Counted from the stretch's first letter, positions 1 to 8,570 are shown. The stretch: 64,000 nucleotides of DNA from Streptomyces guryensis (GCF_021261325.1 NZ_JAJSBI010000022.1:117659-181658), one strand, 5' to 3'. Notes: generated by a model not told the origin, from the letters alone. Program-made: numbers and translations.

Positions 1-450
1 GCCTTCGAGGCCCTGGAGTCCGATGCCGTCTTCGACCGCGTCCTCTACGACGGTGCCGAGTTCGGTATGCAGGCGCACCCGGGGAGCGAGGAGGAGCAGG
101 ACTACCTCGGCATCCCGGGCCTGCTCGAACCCGACCAGGTGCAGCTCCTCCTCCAGAAGCGGCAGGCGCGGCAGATCGCGCACAGCCGCAAGAAGCCGGA
201 CACCGAGGCGGACCTGCTGGAGCTGCCCGCCGAGCGGCGGCCCGTCGTCTCGCACAAGGAGATGATGGAGCTGCGCAAGCAGCTGAACACCATGGTCAGC
301 GCGTACGTCCACCAGAGCGGCAAGCCCCACGGTGTCATCCACACCGAGCTGCGCCGCACCTGCGGCGGCCCGCCGAGCGCCGAGGCCACGGCGGGCCAGC
401 TCCGGCAGCGGATCGCCAAGGTGCAGGAGTGGGCCACGCGCATGAAGTGA
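1..450 (+). CDS. DEAD/DEAH box helicase, C-terminal fragment
   Basis: The reading frame is open from base 1, so this is the 3' end of a gene that begins outside the window; 149 residues remain. The fragment is charged and helical, with an acidic stretch (residues 28-35) and a conserved-looking end (HTELRRTCGGPPS, then KVQEWATRMK). No helicase motif lies in this part. I assign it to the C-terminal extension of actinobacterial DEAD/DEAH helicases from memory of that tail, so the family call is moderate; the coding call is firm because the frame is open, GC-rich in third positions and ends in a clean TGA. Confidence 0.6.
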   Translation, partial: AFEALESDAVFDRVLYDGAEFGMQAHPGSEEEQDYLGIPGLLEPDQVQLLLQKRQARQIAHSRKKPDTEADLLELPAERRPVVSHKEMMELRKQLNTMVSAYVHQSGKPHGVIHTELRRTCGGPPSAEATAGQLRQRIAKVQEWATRMK

Positions 451-491
451 CGGCCGTTGCGCGCCGGACCTTTCACGCCGTACGTATCGGG

Positions 492-520
492 ACATACGGA
501 GGTACTCCCTCCCCGTATGT
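492..520. terminator. Hairpin downstream of helicase
   Basis: An 8-bp perfect inverted repeat (ACATACGG ... CCGTATGT) lies about 40 bp after the helicase stop. It may act as a terminator, although no T-run follows. A second GC-rich hairpin (GGCCGCCG ... CGGCGGCC) sits at 646-667. The rest of the 299-bp gap holds no gene I can see. Confidence 0.35.
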
Positions 521-676
521 GCCCGGATTCTGGACGGAGCCTTCCGCTCAGCGAACCCCCTTCGCTACTGTCCGGCTACGCACACGCCCCGTGGCAGCGC
601 CGCCGCGGAGCGCAGCCGTGAAGCGACGCGGCCCGGTACAGGCCGGGCCGCCGGCCGATCGGCGGCCTCTGTTGCG

Positions 677-700
677 CGTCACTGACGGGACTCGGTGACG
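677..700. promoter_or_regulatory. Inverted repeat upstream of IclR-type gene
   Basis: CGTCAC and GTGACG form a 6-bp inverted repeat with a 12-bp spacer, 50 bp upstream of the IclR-type start. IclR proteins usually autoregulate through inverted repeats at this distance, so this is a candidate operator; the assignment is inference. Confidence 0.3.
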
Positions 701-749
701 CACCGCCGCGCGGAGGTCGCCGACCTCACCACTTGGAGGAGTGGGCGTC

Positions 750-1391
750 GTGACCGCGGAGACTTCTCAGACGCTCGACCGAGGACTACGCGTCCTCAAG
801 CTGCTGGCCGATACCGACCACGGGCTGACCGTCACAGAGCTTTCCAACAAACTGGGCGTGAACCGGACCGTGGTGTACCGGTTGCTCGCCACGCTGGAAC
901 AACATGCGCTCGTACGGCGTGACTTGGGCGGTCGCGCCAGGGTCGGGCTCGGGGTGCTCAGGCTGGGCCGGCAGGTGCATCCGCTGGTGCGGGAGGCCGC
1001 GTTGCCGGCGCTCCGGTCGCTGGCCGAGGACATAGGGGCGACGGCTCATCTGACGCTGGTGGACGGGGCGGAGGCGCTGGCCGTGGCCGTCGTCGAGCCG
1101 ACGTGGACGGACTATCACGTGGCGTATCGGGCCGGGTTCAGGCACCCGTTGGACCGGGGGGCCGCGGGCAGGGCGATCCTTGCCGCGCGGGCCAAGCCGG
1201 CGGGGGAGTGCGGGTACACGTTGACGCATGGAGAGCTGGAGGCGGGGGCCAGCGGGGCTGCGGCGCCGCTCCTCGGGGTCACGGGGGTCGAGGGCAGTGT
1301 GGGGGTTGTGATGCTGGCTGATGCGGTGCCTGAGCGGGTGGGGCCGCGGGTGGTCGATGCGGCTCGGGAGGTTGCCGAAGCCCTTCGCTGA
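750..1391 (+). CDS. IclR-family transcriptional regulator
   Basis: A 213-residue DNA-binding regulator. An N-terminal winged helix-turn-helix (about residues 10-60, with VTELSNKLGVNRTVVYRLL) is followed by an effector-binding domain of the IclR type, somewhat shorter than the usual 250-residue family length. The GTG at 750 is chosen because GGAGGA at 735-740 stands at proper distance; the in-frame GTG at 741 directly abuts that ribosome site. It is transcribed alone, and the downstream PucR gene is convergent. The ligand and targets cannot be read from sequence. Confidence 0.85.
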   Translation: MTAETSQTLDRGLRVLKLLADTDHGLTVTELSNKLGVNRTVVYRLLATLEQHALVRRDLGGRARVGLGVLRLGRQVHPLVREAALPALRSLAEDIGATAHLTLVDGAEALAVAVVEPTWTDYHVAYRAGFRHPLDRGAAGRAILAARAKPAGECGYTLTHGELEAGASGAAAPLLGVTGVEGSVGVVMLADAVPERVGPRVVDAAREVAEALR

Positions 1392-1543
1392 GCTGCCGGC
1401 CGGGGTGGTGCGGGCCAGGGGGTGCGCAGCCCGGGGGTGCGGGGTGCCGCCTCTCTTTCGGACGGGAGCCGGCCTTGGCGGCACGATGGCCCGCAGGCTG
1501 GGGCGGTGGATGTGCCCGCAGGCCGGGGCGGTCCTGGTCGCAG

Positions 1544-3085
1544 CTACGTCGTGGGTTCGCTGAGGGCCGCCAGTGTTCTCAGTTGGAGCCACAGGAGCAG
1601 GCGTTCGTCGGGGTCGGTGAGGTCGATTCCGATGTGCTGTTGGGCCTGCTTCAGGCGGTAGCGGCAGGTGTTCGGGTGGACGGCGAGCCGTTTTGCCGCG
1701 CCCGCCGTGTCGCAGCCCGCGTCGAACCAGCTGACCAGGGTGCGCGCGTAGTCGGTGCCGTGTGCCTCGTCGTACGCCAGCACCCGGCGCCATGACCCGG
1801 CGCTCAACTCCCGCCGTTCGCCCAGTACTTCGGCCAGACGCAACAGCGTCACCCGCGGGCGCACCTCGTCCACCGTCGCCACCGGCAGGTCCGGTCCGAG
1901 CACGCGCAGCACCAGCTCGGCGTCCTCCCGTGAGCCCACGACCTCCGCCGGACCCGCCACCAGCTCGCCCAGCGCCGCCCGCACGGGCACCCGCAGCGCC
2001 TGCCCCGCCCGCGTCACGATGTCCTCGGCGAGCCGCCTGTGGCGTTCCCCGGGCGCCGGAAGGACCGCGTACACCACCCCGTCGACCAGCACGCACGCGT
2101 GCCGCCCGTAACGCGCCTCGCACTGCAGTCGTACGACGTCCAGCAGGCGCAGTGCGGTCTGCTCGGCGTCCGGGAGGCTCGCGGCGTCCAGAACGAAGGC
2201 GGCCACCCGGACCGCCCCCTCAAGTCCCAGGCGGGCGAAGGCGGTTGACGGGTCCGCCGTGCCGTCGAGAAGACGGCGCAGCAGGTCGCTGTTCTGGTGG
2301 CGGGCCAGCTCCTGTGCCGCCCGGGCCCGCAGCAGGAGCAGTGCCGCCGTGGACGCGCCCTGTGCGAGGGTCTCCTCGGCGTCCGGGGCGAGCGTGCCGT
2401 CGTCGACCACCCAGACCGAGCCGAGCGTCTCGCCGCCCGCGCGGACGGCGACCGCGAGGCGCGGCAGGTCCCCGTCCCGGACCGCGGGCATCCGTACCGG
2501 CCCCGGGGCCGCGAACAGCGCCCGGTACTGCCCGGTGTTGGCCGGGCTGACCGGCACCCGGAGGCCGAGGATGCTCTGCCGCCGGTCCTCGTCGACCGGC
2601 TGGCCCGGGACCGTGGAGTAGGCGAGCACCCGCTGGCGGGGGTCCTCCACGGCCGTCGCCCCGCCGGTCGCCGCCGCGACGGCGTCCGCCAGAGCGAACA
2701 GGTCCCCGAGGCCGCCTGCCGACGGTGCGGGCCGGGCCGCGATCGCCGAGGACAGCAGCAGGTGCACGTGGTGCCAGGCCGCGTCCTCGTCGACCGACAG
2801 CAGCGCCACGCCGTGTGCCTCCGCCGCGCCGACCGGTCCGTCCGGGCCGCGTACGAGAAGCCCGGTCATCCCGGCCTCCGCCGCCGCCCGGACGAGGGGG
2901 CCGGCGGCCGCCGCCCGCACGCCCACCGCCAGCAGCAGCGCGCCCGGCGCATGCGGCATCGGGGCATGGGCGTCGTACAGCAGCGCCTCGGTGACCGGGG
3001 CGGCGAGCCCGGTGGGGGCCGTCTCCAGACGCAGGGAGGGGCCGCCGACGACGTCCAGGAGGTCGCCGAGGGTGCAGGCATCCAT
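1544..3085 (-). CDS. PucR-family transcriptional regulator
   Basis: A 513-residue regulator. The N-terminal part resembles the PucR/purine-catabolism ligand domain (first 120 residues), the middle is GAF-like, and the last 60 residues form the PucR-type helix-turn-helix (CDTAGAAKRLAVHPNTCRYR). Such proteins activate or repress nitrogen- and amino-acid-related catabolic genes. It is divergent from the acetyltransferase-racemase pair, with an inverted repeat in the shared 140-bp spacer, so that pair is its most likely target. The start ATG at 3085 is supported by GAGGAGCC just upstream on the minus strand. Confidence 0.85.
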   Translation of the reverse strand: MDACTLGDLLDVVGGPSLRLETAPTGLAAPVTEALLYDAHAPMPHAPGALLLAVGVRAAAAGPLVRAAAEAGMTGLLVRGPDGPVGAAEAHGVALLSVDEDAAWHHVHLLLSSAIAARPAPSAGGLGDLFALADAVAAATGGATAVEDPRQRVLAYSTVPGQPVDEDRRQSILGLRVPVSPANTGQYRALFAAPGPVRMPAVRDGDLPRLAVAVRAGGETLGSVWVVDDGTLAPDAEETLAQGASTAALLLLRARAAQELARHQNSDLLRRLLDGTADPSTAFARLGLEGAVRVAAFVLDAASLPDAEQTALRLLDVVRLQCEARYGRHACVLVDGVVYAVLPAPGERHRRLAEDIVTRAGQALRVPVRAALGELVAGPAEVVGSREDAELVLRVLGPDLPVATVDEVRPRVTLLRLAEVLGERRELSAGSWRRVLAYDEAHGTDYARTLVSWFDAGCDTAGAAKRLAVHPNTCRYRLKQAQQHIGIDLTDPDERLLLWLQLRTLAALSEPTT

Positions 3086-3100
3086 GGGGCTCCTCGATGC

Positions 3101-3136
3101 GGAATGGCGGATGGCAGATGGCGGATGGCGGACGGC
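3101..3136. repeat. Short 7-bp direct repeats in PucR/GNAT spacer
   Basis: About five imperfect copies of a heptamer (GGATGGC and variants such as AGATGGC and GGACGGC) run in tandem just upstream of the PucR start. They could be slippage-generated or serve as half-sites for a regulator. Confidence 0.55.
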
Positions 3137-3174
3137 GACATGATTGGCCGATCTCGAAACGAACGTACGCAGCT

Positions 3175-3192
3175 GTTGTGCGGGCGCACAAC
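3175..3192. promoter_or_regulatory. Candidate operator between pucR-like and GNAT genes
   Basis: GTTGTGC-GGGC-GCACAAC is a perfect 7-4-7 inverted repeat centred 42 bp before the GNAT start and 98 bp before the divergent PucR start. Its place and symmetry suit a shared operator; which protein binds is inferred. Confidence 0.4.
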
Positions 3193-3225
3193 CCGGAGCG
3201 GCCCCGCAGCTCCGAAACTCGACCC

Positions 3226-3996
3226 ATGACCCTCGACCGCCCGCCCGGAGTGAGCATCCGCACGGTCCACGACGTTGCCGGTCTCGCCGCCGTCAGCGAC
3301 TACTTCAGCTTCGTCTGGCAGACCCCTCGCAGCGCCCCGCCCTACCCGGCCGAAGTGCTGCACAGCCTCGTCCACGCGGGCGGCGCCGTGCACGCCGCGT
3401 ACGAAGGGGCCCGGCTCGCCGGGGCGTCGGTCGCGGTGTTCGGGCCGGACGGGGACGCCTACTCCCTGGTCGCCGCCGCCGACCAGGGCCGCGGGTACGC
3501 CGTCAAGCAGGCCCAGCGCGCCTGGGCCCGCGGCCTCGGCGCCCGCACCATGCGCTGGACCTTCGACCCGCTGGTCGGCCGCAACGCCCGCTTCAACCTG
3601 GTCAAGCTGGGCGCCACCGGCACCGAGTACCTCGTCGACTTCTACGGCCCGATGGCGGACGGTGTGAACGGCGGCGACGAGAGCGACCGGCTGACGGTGA
3701 CGTGGGAGCTGGCGGCGCCGGCCCCCTCGTACGAGACCACGGACCGGGACACCGCCCCCGTCACCCACACCGCCCCCGACGGCGCGACGCTCGCCTGCCG
3801 TGATCTCGCCGGCCGTCACCTCTGGTGCCGCGTACCGGACGACATCGTCAGGCTCCGCGCCGCCGACCCGGAGCTCGCTCTGCGCTGGCGGTACGCCGTC
3901 CGTGAGGTGTTCACGGAGGCCTTCGCGCAGGGGTTCAGGGCGACGGGGATGTCCCGTGACGGCTGGTACACCCTTTCGAGAGAGGCGGCGGCATGA
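3226..3996 (+). CDS. GNAT-family N-acyltransferase
   Basis: A 256-residue protein of the GNAT acyltransferase fold. Features are an N-terminal acceptor region, a glycine-rich acyl-CoA segment (DQGRGYAVKQAQRAWA, about residues 90-105) and the ensuing strand-helix with ARTMRWTFDPL and NARFNLVKLG, as in large GNATs that sit beside racemases. The stop overlaps the start of the MenC-like gene by 4 bp (ATGA), so the two are translationally coupled. In other bacteria such pairs N-succinylate D-amino acids before racemization; a similar role here is inference. The ATG at 3226 has only a weak ribosome site. Confidence 0.8.
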   Translation: MTLDRPPGVSIRTVHDVAGLAAVSDYFSFVWQTPRSAPPYPAEVLHSLVHAGGAVHAAYEGARLAGASVAVFGPDGDAYSLVAAADQGRGYAVKQAQRAWARGLGARTMRWTFDPLVGRNARFNLVKLGATGTEYLVDFYGPMADGVNGGDESDRLTVTWELAAPAPSYETTDRDTAPVTHTAPDGATLACRDLAGRHLWCRVPDDIVRLRAADPELALRWRYAVREVFTEAFAQGFRATGMSRDGWYTLSREAAA

Positions 3997-5123
3997 AGCT
4001 GGAACGCGTGGAGGTCGTCCATGTGGCGATACCGCTGGTCACCCCGTTCCGTACGTCCTTCGGCACGATGACGACGAAGGACACCTTCCTGCTCCATGTC
4101 GTGACGGACGCGGCCGAGGGCTGGTCGGAGTTCGCCGCCGACCCCGAACCCCGCTACTGCTCGGAGTTCGTGGCCGGTGCGGAGATCGTGCTGCGCGACT
4201 TCCTGCTGCCGCGGGTCGCCGCCCTTCCACGGCTCACCGCTGCCGCGCTCGCCCCCGCCGTGGCGAAGACCAAGGGCCATGAGCTGGCCAAGGCCGCCCT
4301 GGAGACGGCCGTCCTGGACGCGGAGCTGCGGTCGTACGGCATGCCGCTCGCCACGTACCTGGGCGCGGTGCGCGACCGCGTGCCCGCGGGGGTGTCCGTC
4401 GGCATCAAGGAGTCCGTCCCCGAGCTGCTGGACGACGTGGAGCGCTACCTCGACGAGGGCTATGTGCGCATCAAGCTGAAGATCGAGCCGGGCTGGGACG
4501 TGGAACCGGTCCGGGCGATCCGGGAGCGCTTCGGGGACGCGCTGCCCCTCCAGGTCGACGCCAACACGGCGTACACGCTCGCCGACGCCGAGCACCTGCG
4601 GCGTCTGGACTCCTTCGGGCTGCTGCTGATCGAGGAGCCGCTGGACGAGAACAACCTGTACGCCCACGCGCAGCTCCAGAGGCGTCTGGGGACCCCCGTC
4701 TGCCTCGACGAGTCCCTCCACAACGCCCGTGACACCGCCTCCGCGATCGCGATGGAGGCGTGCCGGGTCGTCAATGTGAAGCCCGCGCGTGTGGGCGGCT
4801 ATCTGGAGGCCCGCCGCATCCACGATGTGGCGCACGCGCACGGGGTGCCCGTGTGGTGCGGCGGCATGCTGGAGACGGGAATCGGCCGCGCCCCGAACCT
4901 CGCCCTGGCCGCCCTGCCGGGATTCACCCTCCCTGGGGACACGTCCGCATCCAGCCGTTACTTCGCCGAGGACATCACTGAGCCGTTCGTCCTCAAGGAC
5001 GGCCACCTGCCGGTACCGACGGCCCCTGGGATCGGTGTCGAACCGCTGCCGGACGTACTCCGGCGGTTCGCGCGGGAGCGACGAGACCTGTGGGTGAGCC
5101 GACCGGCACCTGGCCGGAAGTGA
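3993..5123 (+). CDS. menC: o-Succinylbenzoate synthase / N-acylamino acid racemase (enolase superfamily)
   Basis: A 376-residue enolase-superfamily enzyme of the MenC/NSAR branch. All key residues are visible: the KxK base motif (RIKLKIEPGWD), three metal-binding acids in QVDANTAY, LLIEEPL and CLDESL, and the second base lysine in NVKPARVGG. Members either dehydrate SHCHC in menaquinone synthesis or racemize N-succinyl and N-acetyl amino acids; many do both. No other men gene is nearby, while an acyltransferase overlaps its start, which favours racemase activity. The symbol denotes the family, not proven function. Confidence 0.85.
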   Translation: MKLERVEVVHVAIPLVTPFRTSFGTMTTKDTFLLHVVTDAAEGWSEFAADPEPRYCSEFVAGAEIVLRDFLLPRVAALPRLTAAALAPAVAKTKGHELAKAALETAVLDAELRSYGMPLATYLGAVRDRVPAGVSVGIKESVPELLDDVERYLDEGYVRIKLKIEPGWDVEPVRAIRERFGDALPLQVDANTAYTLADAEHLRRLDSFGLLLIEEPLDENNLYAHAQLQRRLGTPVCLDESLHNARDTASAIAMEACRVVNVKPARVGGYLEARRIHDVAHAHGVPVWCGGMLETGIGRAPNLALAALPGFTLPGDTSASSRYFAEDITEPFVLKDGHLPVPTAPGIGVEPLPDVLRRFARERRDLWVSRPAPGRK

Positions 5124-5144
5124 CCCTCACGTTAGATTGATCCC

Positions 5145-5936
5145 GTGCTCTCTCGCCTCACACGCCCCCAGGCCCTCGCCGTCTGCGCCCTGCCCGTCGT
5201 GGCGCTGATCGCCACCGCGGTCTTCGCGCCGCTGCCGTTCTCGCTGGCGCAGCCCGGGCTGACAGCGAACGTGCTCGGGAACAACAAGGGCACCCCCGTG
5301 ATCACGATCTCGGGGGCGAAGACCCGGCAGACGAGCGGGCAGCTGAGGATGACGACGATCGAGGCGACGAGCCCGGACACGCATGTCTCGCTCGGCGATG
5401 TGATCAGTGCCTGGTTCGCCACGGACCGGGCGGTCATGCCGCACGACTCGGTGTACCCGAGCGGTCAGTCCACCAAGGAGATCGAGCAGCACAACAGCGC
5501 GCAGATGAAGCAGTCCCAGGACGCGGCGACGCGGGCCGCGCTGGACTATCTGCACCTCAGCGACAAGAAGGTCAAGGTCACGCTGAAGCTCGCCGACGTG
5601 GGCGGCCCCAGCGCGGGCCTCCTGTTCACCCTCGGCATCATCGACAAGCTGGACGGGAACGGCAGCGGCGGCGACCTCACGGCCGGCCGGCACATCGCGG
5701 GTACGGGGACCATCGACGGCGACGGGACGGTCGGTGCCGTGGGCGGTGTGGCGCTGAAGACGCAGGCCGCACGCCGGGACGGGGCGACCGTCTTTCTCGT
5801 GCCGAAGGCCGAGTGCTCCGACGCCAAGTCCGAGCTGCCCAAGGGGCTGCGGCTGATTCCGGTGACCACGCTGAAGGGCGCGGTGAACTCGCTGGTGGCG
5901 CTGGAGTCGGGGAAGGGTTCCGTACCGAACTGCTGA
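5145..5936 (+). CDS. Membrane-anchored Lon-like (S16) protease domain protein
   Basis: A 263-residue protein with an N-terminal signal anchor (residues 9-30) and a C-terminal Lon proteolytic domain. The catalytic dyad is visible as Ser156 (DVGGPSAGLLF) and Lys205 (GAVGGVALKT). Actinobacterial YlbL-type relatives carry a PDZ domain between anchor and protease; here the Lon domain follows directly after a PSGQST...QDAAT segment, so the PDZ is absent. It acts outside the membrane. The GTG start lies 21 bp after the racemase stop, so it may be cotranscribed with that gene; a functional link is unclear. Confidence 0.85.
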   Translation: MLSRLTRPQALAVCALPVVALIATAVFAPLPFSLAQPGLTANVLGNNKGTPVITISGAKTRQTSGQLRMTTIEATSPDTHVSLGDVISAWFATDRAVMPHDSVYPSGQSTKEIEQHNSAQMKQSQDAATRAALDYLHLSDKKVKVTLKLADVGGPSAGLLFTLGIIDKLDGNGSGGDLTAGRHIAGTGTIDGDGTVGAVGGVALKTQAARRDGATVFLVPKAECSDAKSELPKGLRLIPVTTLKGAVNSLVALESGKGSVPNC

Positions 5937-5978
5937 CCCGGCTCCCGTGGCAGCCGCGTCAGCGGGCGAGGCGGTGGT

Positions 5979-6416
5979 TCAGTCGGTGTCCTCCAGGGGG
6001 TGCTGCCAGCGGAGGCCGGGGAAGCGGGCGAAACCGCGGTCGGCGGAGTACAGGGTCGCCCCGTGCTCTGTGGCGAGGGCGGCGAAGTAGGCATCCGGAA
6101 CGAGATTTCCGCGAGCCCCGGCCTTGAGACACAGGCGCTCGAAGATCTCCCAGTGCCGAGGCCCTTCCTGGGCCAGGGTGGCGACCGGTGCGCTGCGCAT
6201 GTCCCGGAGGAACTCGAGCGCTCTCTCTGGCTCGCTCGGCGGCTGGTAGATCCGCTGGTGGGTGACGATGCGCAGGAAGCCGCTGTCGATCACACCGTTG
6301 TACCCGACGGGTTCGTCGCCCCGCAGCCGCTCGATGAGCCAAGCGTGGTAGCGGTCGTGGTCCTTGGCGTCCTCTCGGAACGCGTACACGAGGACGTTCA
6401 CATCGCAGATGATCAT
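5979..6416 (-). CDS. vapC: PIN-domain ribonuclease toxin, VapC type
   Basis: A 145-residue PIN-domain protein. The acidic metal-binding residues are present: Asp5 (IICDVNVLVY), Asp44 (GVIDSGFL), Asp108 (LVPDAYFAALA) and Asp126 (LYSADRGFARF). VapC toxins cut specific RNAs, often tRNAs, and are held inactive by VapB. Its ATG overlaps the last codons of the upstream antitoxin gene by 4 bp, the usual coupling. The pair looks intact, so it is probably an active module rather than a relic. Confidence 0.85.
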   Translation of the reverse strand: MIICDVNVLVYAFREDAKDHDRYHAWLIERLRGDEPVGYNGVIDSGFLRIVTHQRIYQPPSEPERALEFLRDMRSAPVATLAQEGPRHWEIFERLCLKAGARGNLVPDAYFAALATEHGATLYSADRGFARFPGLRWQHPLEDTD

Positions 6417-6655
6417 TCGAAGCCGTCCATGAGGTCGCGCACGGAGGCGTTGTCGTCGAGATTGACGCCGGGGCGCACCCCTCTGCCGCCAGGATCAGTG
6501 GTGAGCTTGACGATGTTCTGCGCCGCCGCCACATCCCGCGCGAACGACGCCCTCAGCGCATCCTCTATCACCGCACTGACCGTGACGCGCCTGCGCGCCG
6601 CCCGCAGCTTGGCTTGCTGGATCAGGTCCTCGGAGAGGTCGACTGTAGTCCTCAT
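6413..6655 (-). CDS. vapB: Antitoxin, VapB type (ribbon-helix-helix)
   Basis: An 80-residue antitoxin. The N-terminal MRTTVDLSEDLIQQAKLRAA segment followed by RVTVSAVIEDALRASFA is typical of ribbon-helix-helix DNA-binding antitoxins, and the acidic C-terminus (LDDNASVRDLMDGFE) should wrap the toxin. I place the start at ATG 6655; a GTG at 6673 is also in frame and would add six residues. A perfect palindrome just upstream fits the expected autoregulation by the VapBC complex. Confidence 0.8.
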   Translation of the reverse strand: MRTTVDLSEDLIQQAKLRAARRRVTVSAVIEDALRASFARDVAAAQNIVKLTTDPGGRGVRPGVNLDDNASVRDLMDGFE

Positions 6656-6676
6656 GCACACAAGTGTAGGCACTCT

Positions 6677-6688
6677 GCATCATGATGC
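6677..6688. promoter_or_regulatory. Palindrome upstream of vapBC
   Basis: GCATCATGATGC is a perfect 12-bp palindrome 22 bp upstream of the vapB ATG. Toxin-antitoxin complexes repress their own promoters by binding such sites; the binding itself is inferred. Confidence 0.4.
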
Positions 6689-6747
6689 GCCAGGGTGAAG
6701 CGATGATGCGCGGAATTGACTCGTCCGTTTCGCCGGTCCGCGGCTCC

Positions 6748-7725
6748 CTACTTCACGAACCCCTCCGCCTTCATCCACTTCAGCGCCACCTGATGCGGAT
6801 CCTCCCCGTCCACGTCCACCTTCGCGTTCAGTGTCCGCGCCACCGTGTTGTTCAGCTTCTTCGTCACCGGGTCCAGGACCTCCGCGATGGCCGGCCACTT
6901 CTTCAGTGCCTTGGTGTTGATCTCCGGCGCCGCGTTGTAGTTGGGGAAGAACTTCTTGTCGTCCGCCATCACCACCAGGTTCATGGACTTGATGCGGCCG
7001 TCGGTGGTGAACACCTCGCCGTAGGTGCAACTCCCCTTCTGCACCTGGGTGTAGATGATCCCGGTGTCCATCTGCGTGATGTTCTTCGCGGGCACGCTCA
7101 TCCCGTACGCCTTCTCCATGCCCGGCAGTCCGTCGGCCCGGTTGGCGAACTCGCTCTCCACGCACAGCGTCACCGCGCCGGGGGTCTTCGTCGCCAGCGC
7201 GGCCACTTCGGACAGGGTCGTCGTGCCGTACTTCTTGAAGTTGGCCTGGTTCACGGCCAGCGCGTAGGTGTTGTTGAGCTGCGAGGGCGGCAGCCAGGTC
7301 AGGCCGTTCCCGAGGTCGGCGTCGTGCACCGCCTGCCACTGCTTCTGCGGGTCGGGGATCGGCTCGCTGTTGCCCTGGTACGTGATCCAGGCGGTGCCGG
7401 TGTACTCGTACATGCCGTCGGCGTCCCCCTTCTTGACCGCCTCCCGCGCACCGATCGAGCCCTGGATGCCCGTGCGGTCGAGCACGTCCGCGCCGGCCGC
7501 CTGGAAGGCGATGCCCATGATCGCGCCGAGGATGAGCTGCTCGGTGAACTCCTTGGAGGTGACGGTGAGATGGGCGCCCTTGAGGGGCTCGCCCTGAGCG
7601 ATGGAGCCGGGTTTGACGTCGTCGACCATGGGCGAGCCGCTCGTCAGACCGCACCCCGAGGCGCCCACCACCAGGGCCCCGGCCAGCAGTGCGCACGGCA
7701 GCGGCAGCCGCGTACGCCCTCTCAC
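6748..7725 (-). CDS. Glycine betaine/osmoprotectant ABC transporter, substrate-binding lipoprotein
   Basis: A 325-residue extracellular binding protein of the OpuAC/ProX-like family. It begins with a lipoprotein signal peptide and a lipobox (VGASGC). Family segments follow: LTVTSKEFTEQLILGAIMG, YEYTGTAWITYQG and VFTTDGRIKSMNL. The GTG start at 7725 is chosen because GGAGGTGGGGAC precedes it and because it overlaps the permease stop (GTGA). It is the last gene of a four-gene operon and delivers betaine, choline or a related compatible solute to the permeases. Confidence 0.9.
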   Translation of the reverse strand: MRGRTRLPLPCALLAGALVVGASGCGLTSGSPMVDDVKPGSIAQGEPLKGAHLTVTSKEFTEQLILGAIMGIAFQAAGADVLDRTGIQGSIGAREAVKKGDADGMYEYTGTAWITYQGNSEPIPDPQKQWQAVHDADLGNGLTWLPPSQLNNTYALAVNQANFKKYGTTTLSEVAALATKTPGAVTLCVESEFANRADGLPGMEKAYGMSVPAKNITQMDTGIIYTQVQKGSCTYGEVFTTDGRIKSMNLVVMADDKKFFPNYNAAPEINTKALKKWPAIAEVLDPVTKKLNNTVARTLNAKVDVDGEDPHQVALKWMKAEGFVK

Positions 7726-8570
7726 GTCCCCACCTCCAGCCCCCGGGGTCTGAGCAGGAGTTCCGCCAGTGAGGCCAGCCAGTCCACCAGCAGCGCCAGG
7801 ACGACCGTGAGGATGGAGCCCAGCATCAGCACCGGCATCCGCTGGTTGGTGATGCCGGTGGTGATCAGCACGCCCAGGCCGCCGCCTCCGCCGAAGGTCG
7901 CCAGGGTCGCCGTGCCGACGTTCAGGACCAGTGCCGTACGGACGCCCGCGAGGATCAGCGGTACGGCCAGCGGGAGTTCGACCCTGGACAGCACCCCCAG
8001 CGGGGTCATGCCGATACCACGGGCCGCCTCCAGCAGCGTCGGGTCGTTGGCCTTCAGACCGGCGATCGTGTTGGAGAGGACCGGCAGCACGGCGTAGATG
8101 ATGATGCCGATCAGGGCCGCCTTCGTGCCGGTGCCGAGCCAGATCACCAGCAGGGCCAGCAGGCCGATCGCCGGGGTCGCCTGGCCCATGTTGGCGATCG
8201 TCATCGCGACCGGCGTGGCCTTCCGGAACGCCTTGCGGGTGAGCAGGATGCCCAGCGGGATCGCGATGATCAGCACGAAGAAGGTCGAGATCACCACGAG
8301 CTGGATCTGCTGCGAGAGGGCCTTCGACACCTGGCCGCCCGAGAGCGCGTTCTCGGAGATCGGGTCGAGGTCGGCCTGCCGGAACCACAGCCAGGTCGCG
8401 AGCAGGACGGCGACGAGCACGGCGGGCAGGAACGTCAGCTTCTGCCAGGTGATGCGTGACTTCCGGGGGCCCGGCGCCGGCGGCGGGGCCTCGGTCTCCT
8501 GCAAGGCCTCGGTCTCCTGCGGGGCCTCCTGTTCGGCCGGCCCGGCTTCCTCCAGCTCGGAAGCGGTCAT
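7722..8570 (-). CDS. Glycine betaine/osmoprotectant ABC transporter, permease
   Basis: A 282-residue inner-membrane permease. After a long, acidic, proline-rich cytoplasmic N-terminus (about 40 residues) come at least six membrane segments and the EAA loop that contacts the ATPase (LLEAARGIGMTPLGVLSRVELP). The N-terminal extension is longer than in typical OpuCB/OpuCD proteins. Start ATG 8570 overlaps the ATPase stop by 4 bp, and the stop overlaps the binding-protein start by 4 bp, so the operon is tightly coupled. Confidence 0.9.
   Translation of the reverse strand: MTASELEEAGPAEQEAPQETEALQETEAPPPAPGPRKSRITWQKLTFLPAVLVAVLLATWLWFRQADLDPISENALSGGQVSKALSQQIQLVVISTFFVLIIAIPLGILLTRKAFRKATPVAMTIANMGQATPAIGLLALLVIWLGTGTKAALIGIIIYAVLPVLSNTIAGLKANDPTLLEAARGIGMTPLGVLSRVELPLAVPLILAGVRTALVLNVGTATLATFGGGGGLGVLITTGITNQRMPVLMLGSILTVVLALLVDWLASLAELLLRPRGLEVGT

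Noticed and set aside
786..2123. Long minus-strand frame opposite the IclR gene
   Set aside because: Arg/Pro/Gly-rich shadow frame; it also overlaps the well supported PucR gene.
3993..5123. Menaquinone pathway assignment for menC
   Set aside because: No men genes adjoin it and an acyltransferase is coupled to it, so a racemase role is preferred, although not excluded.
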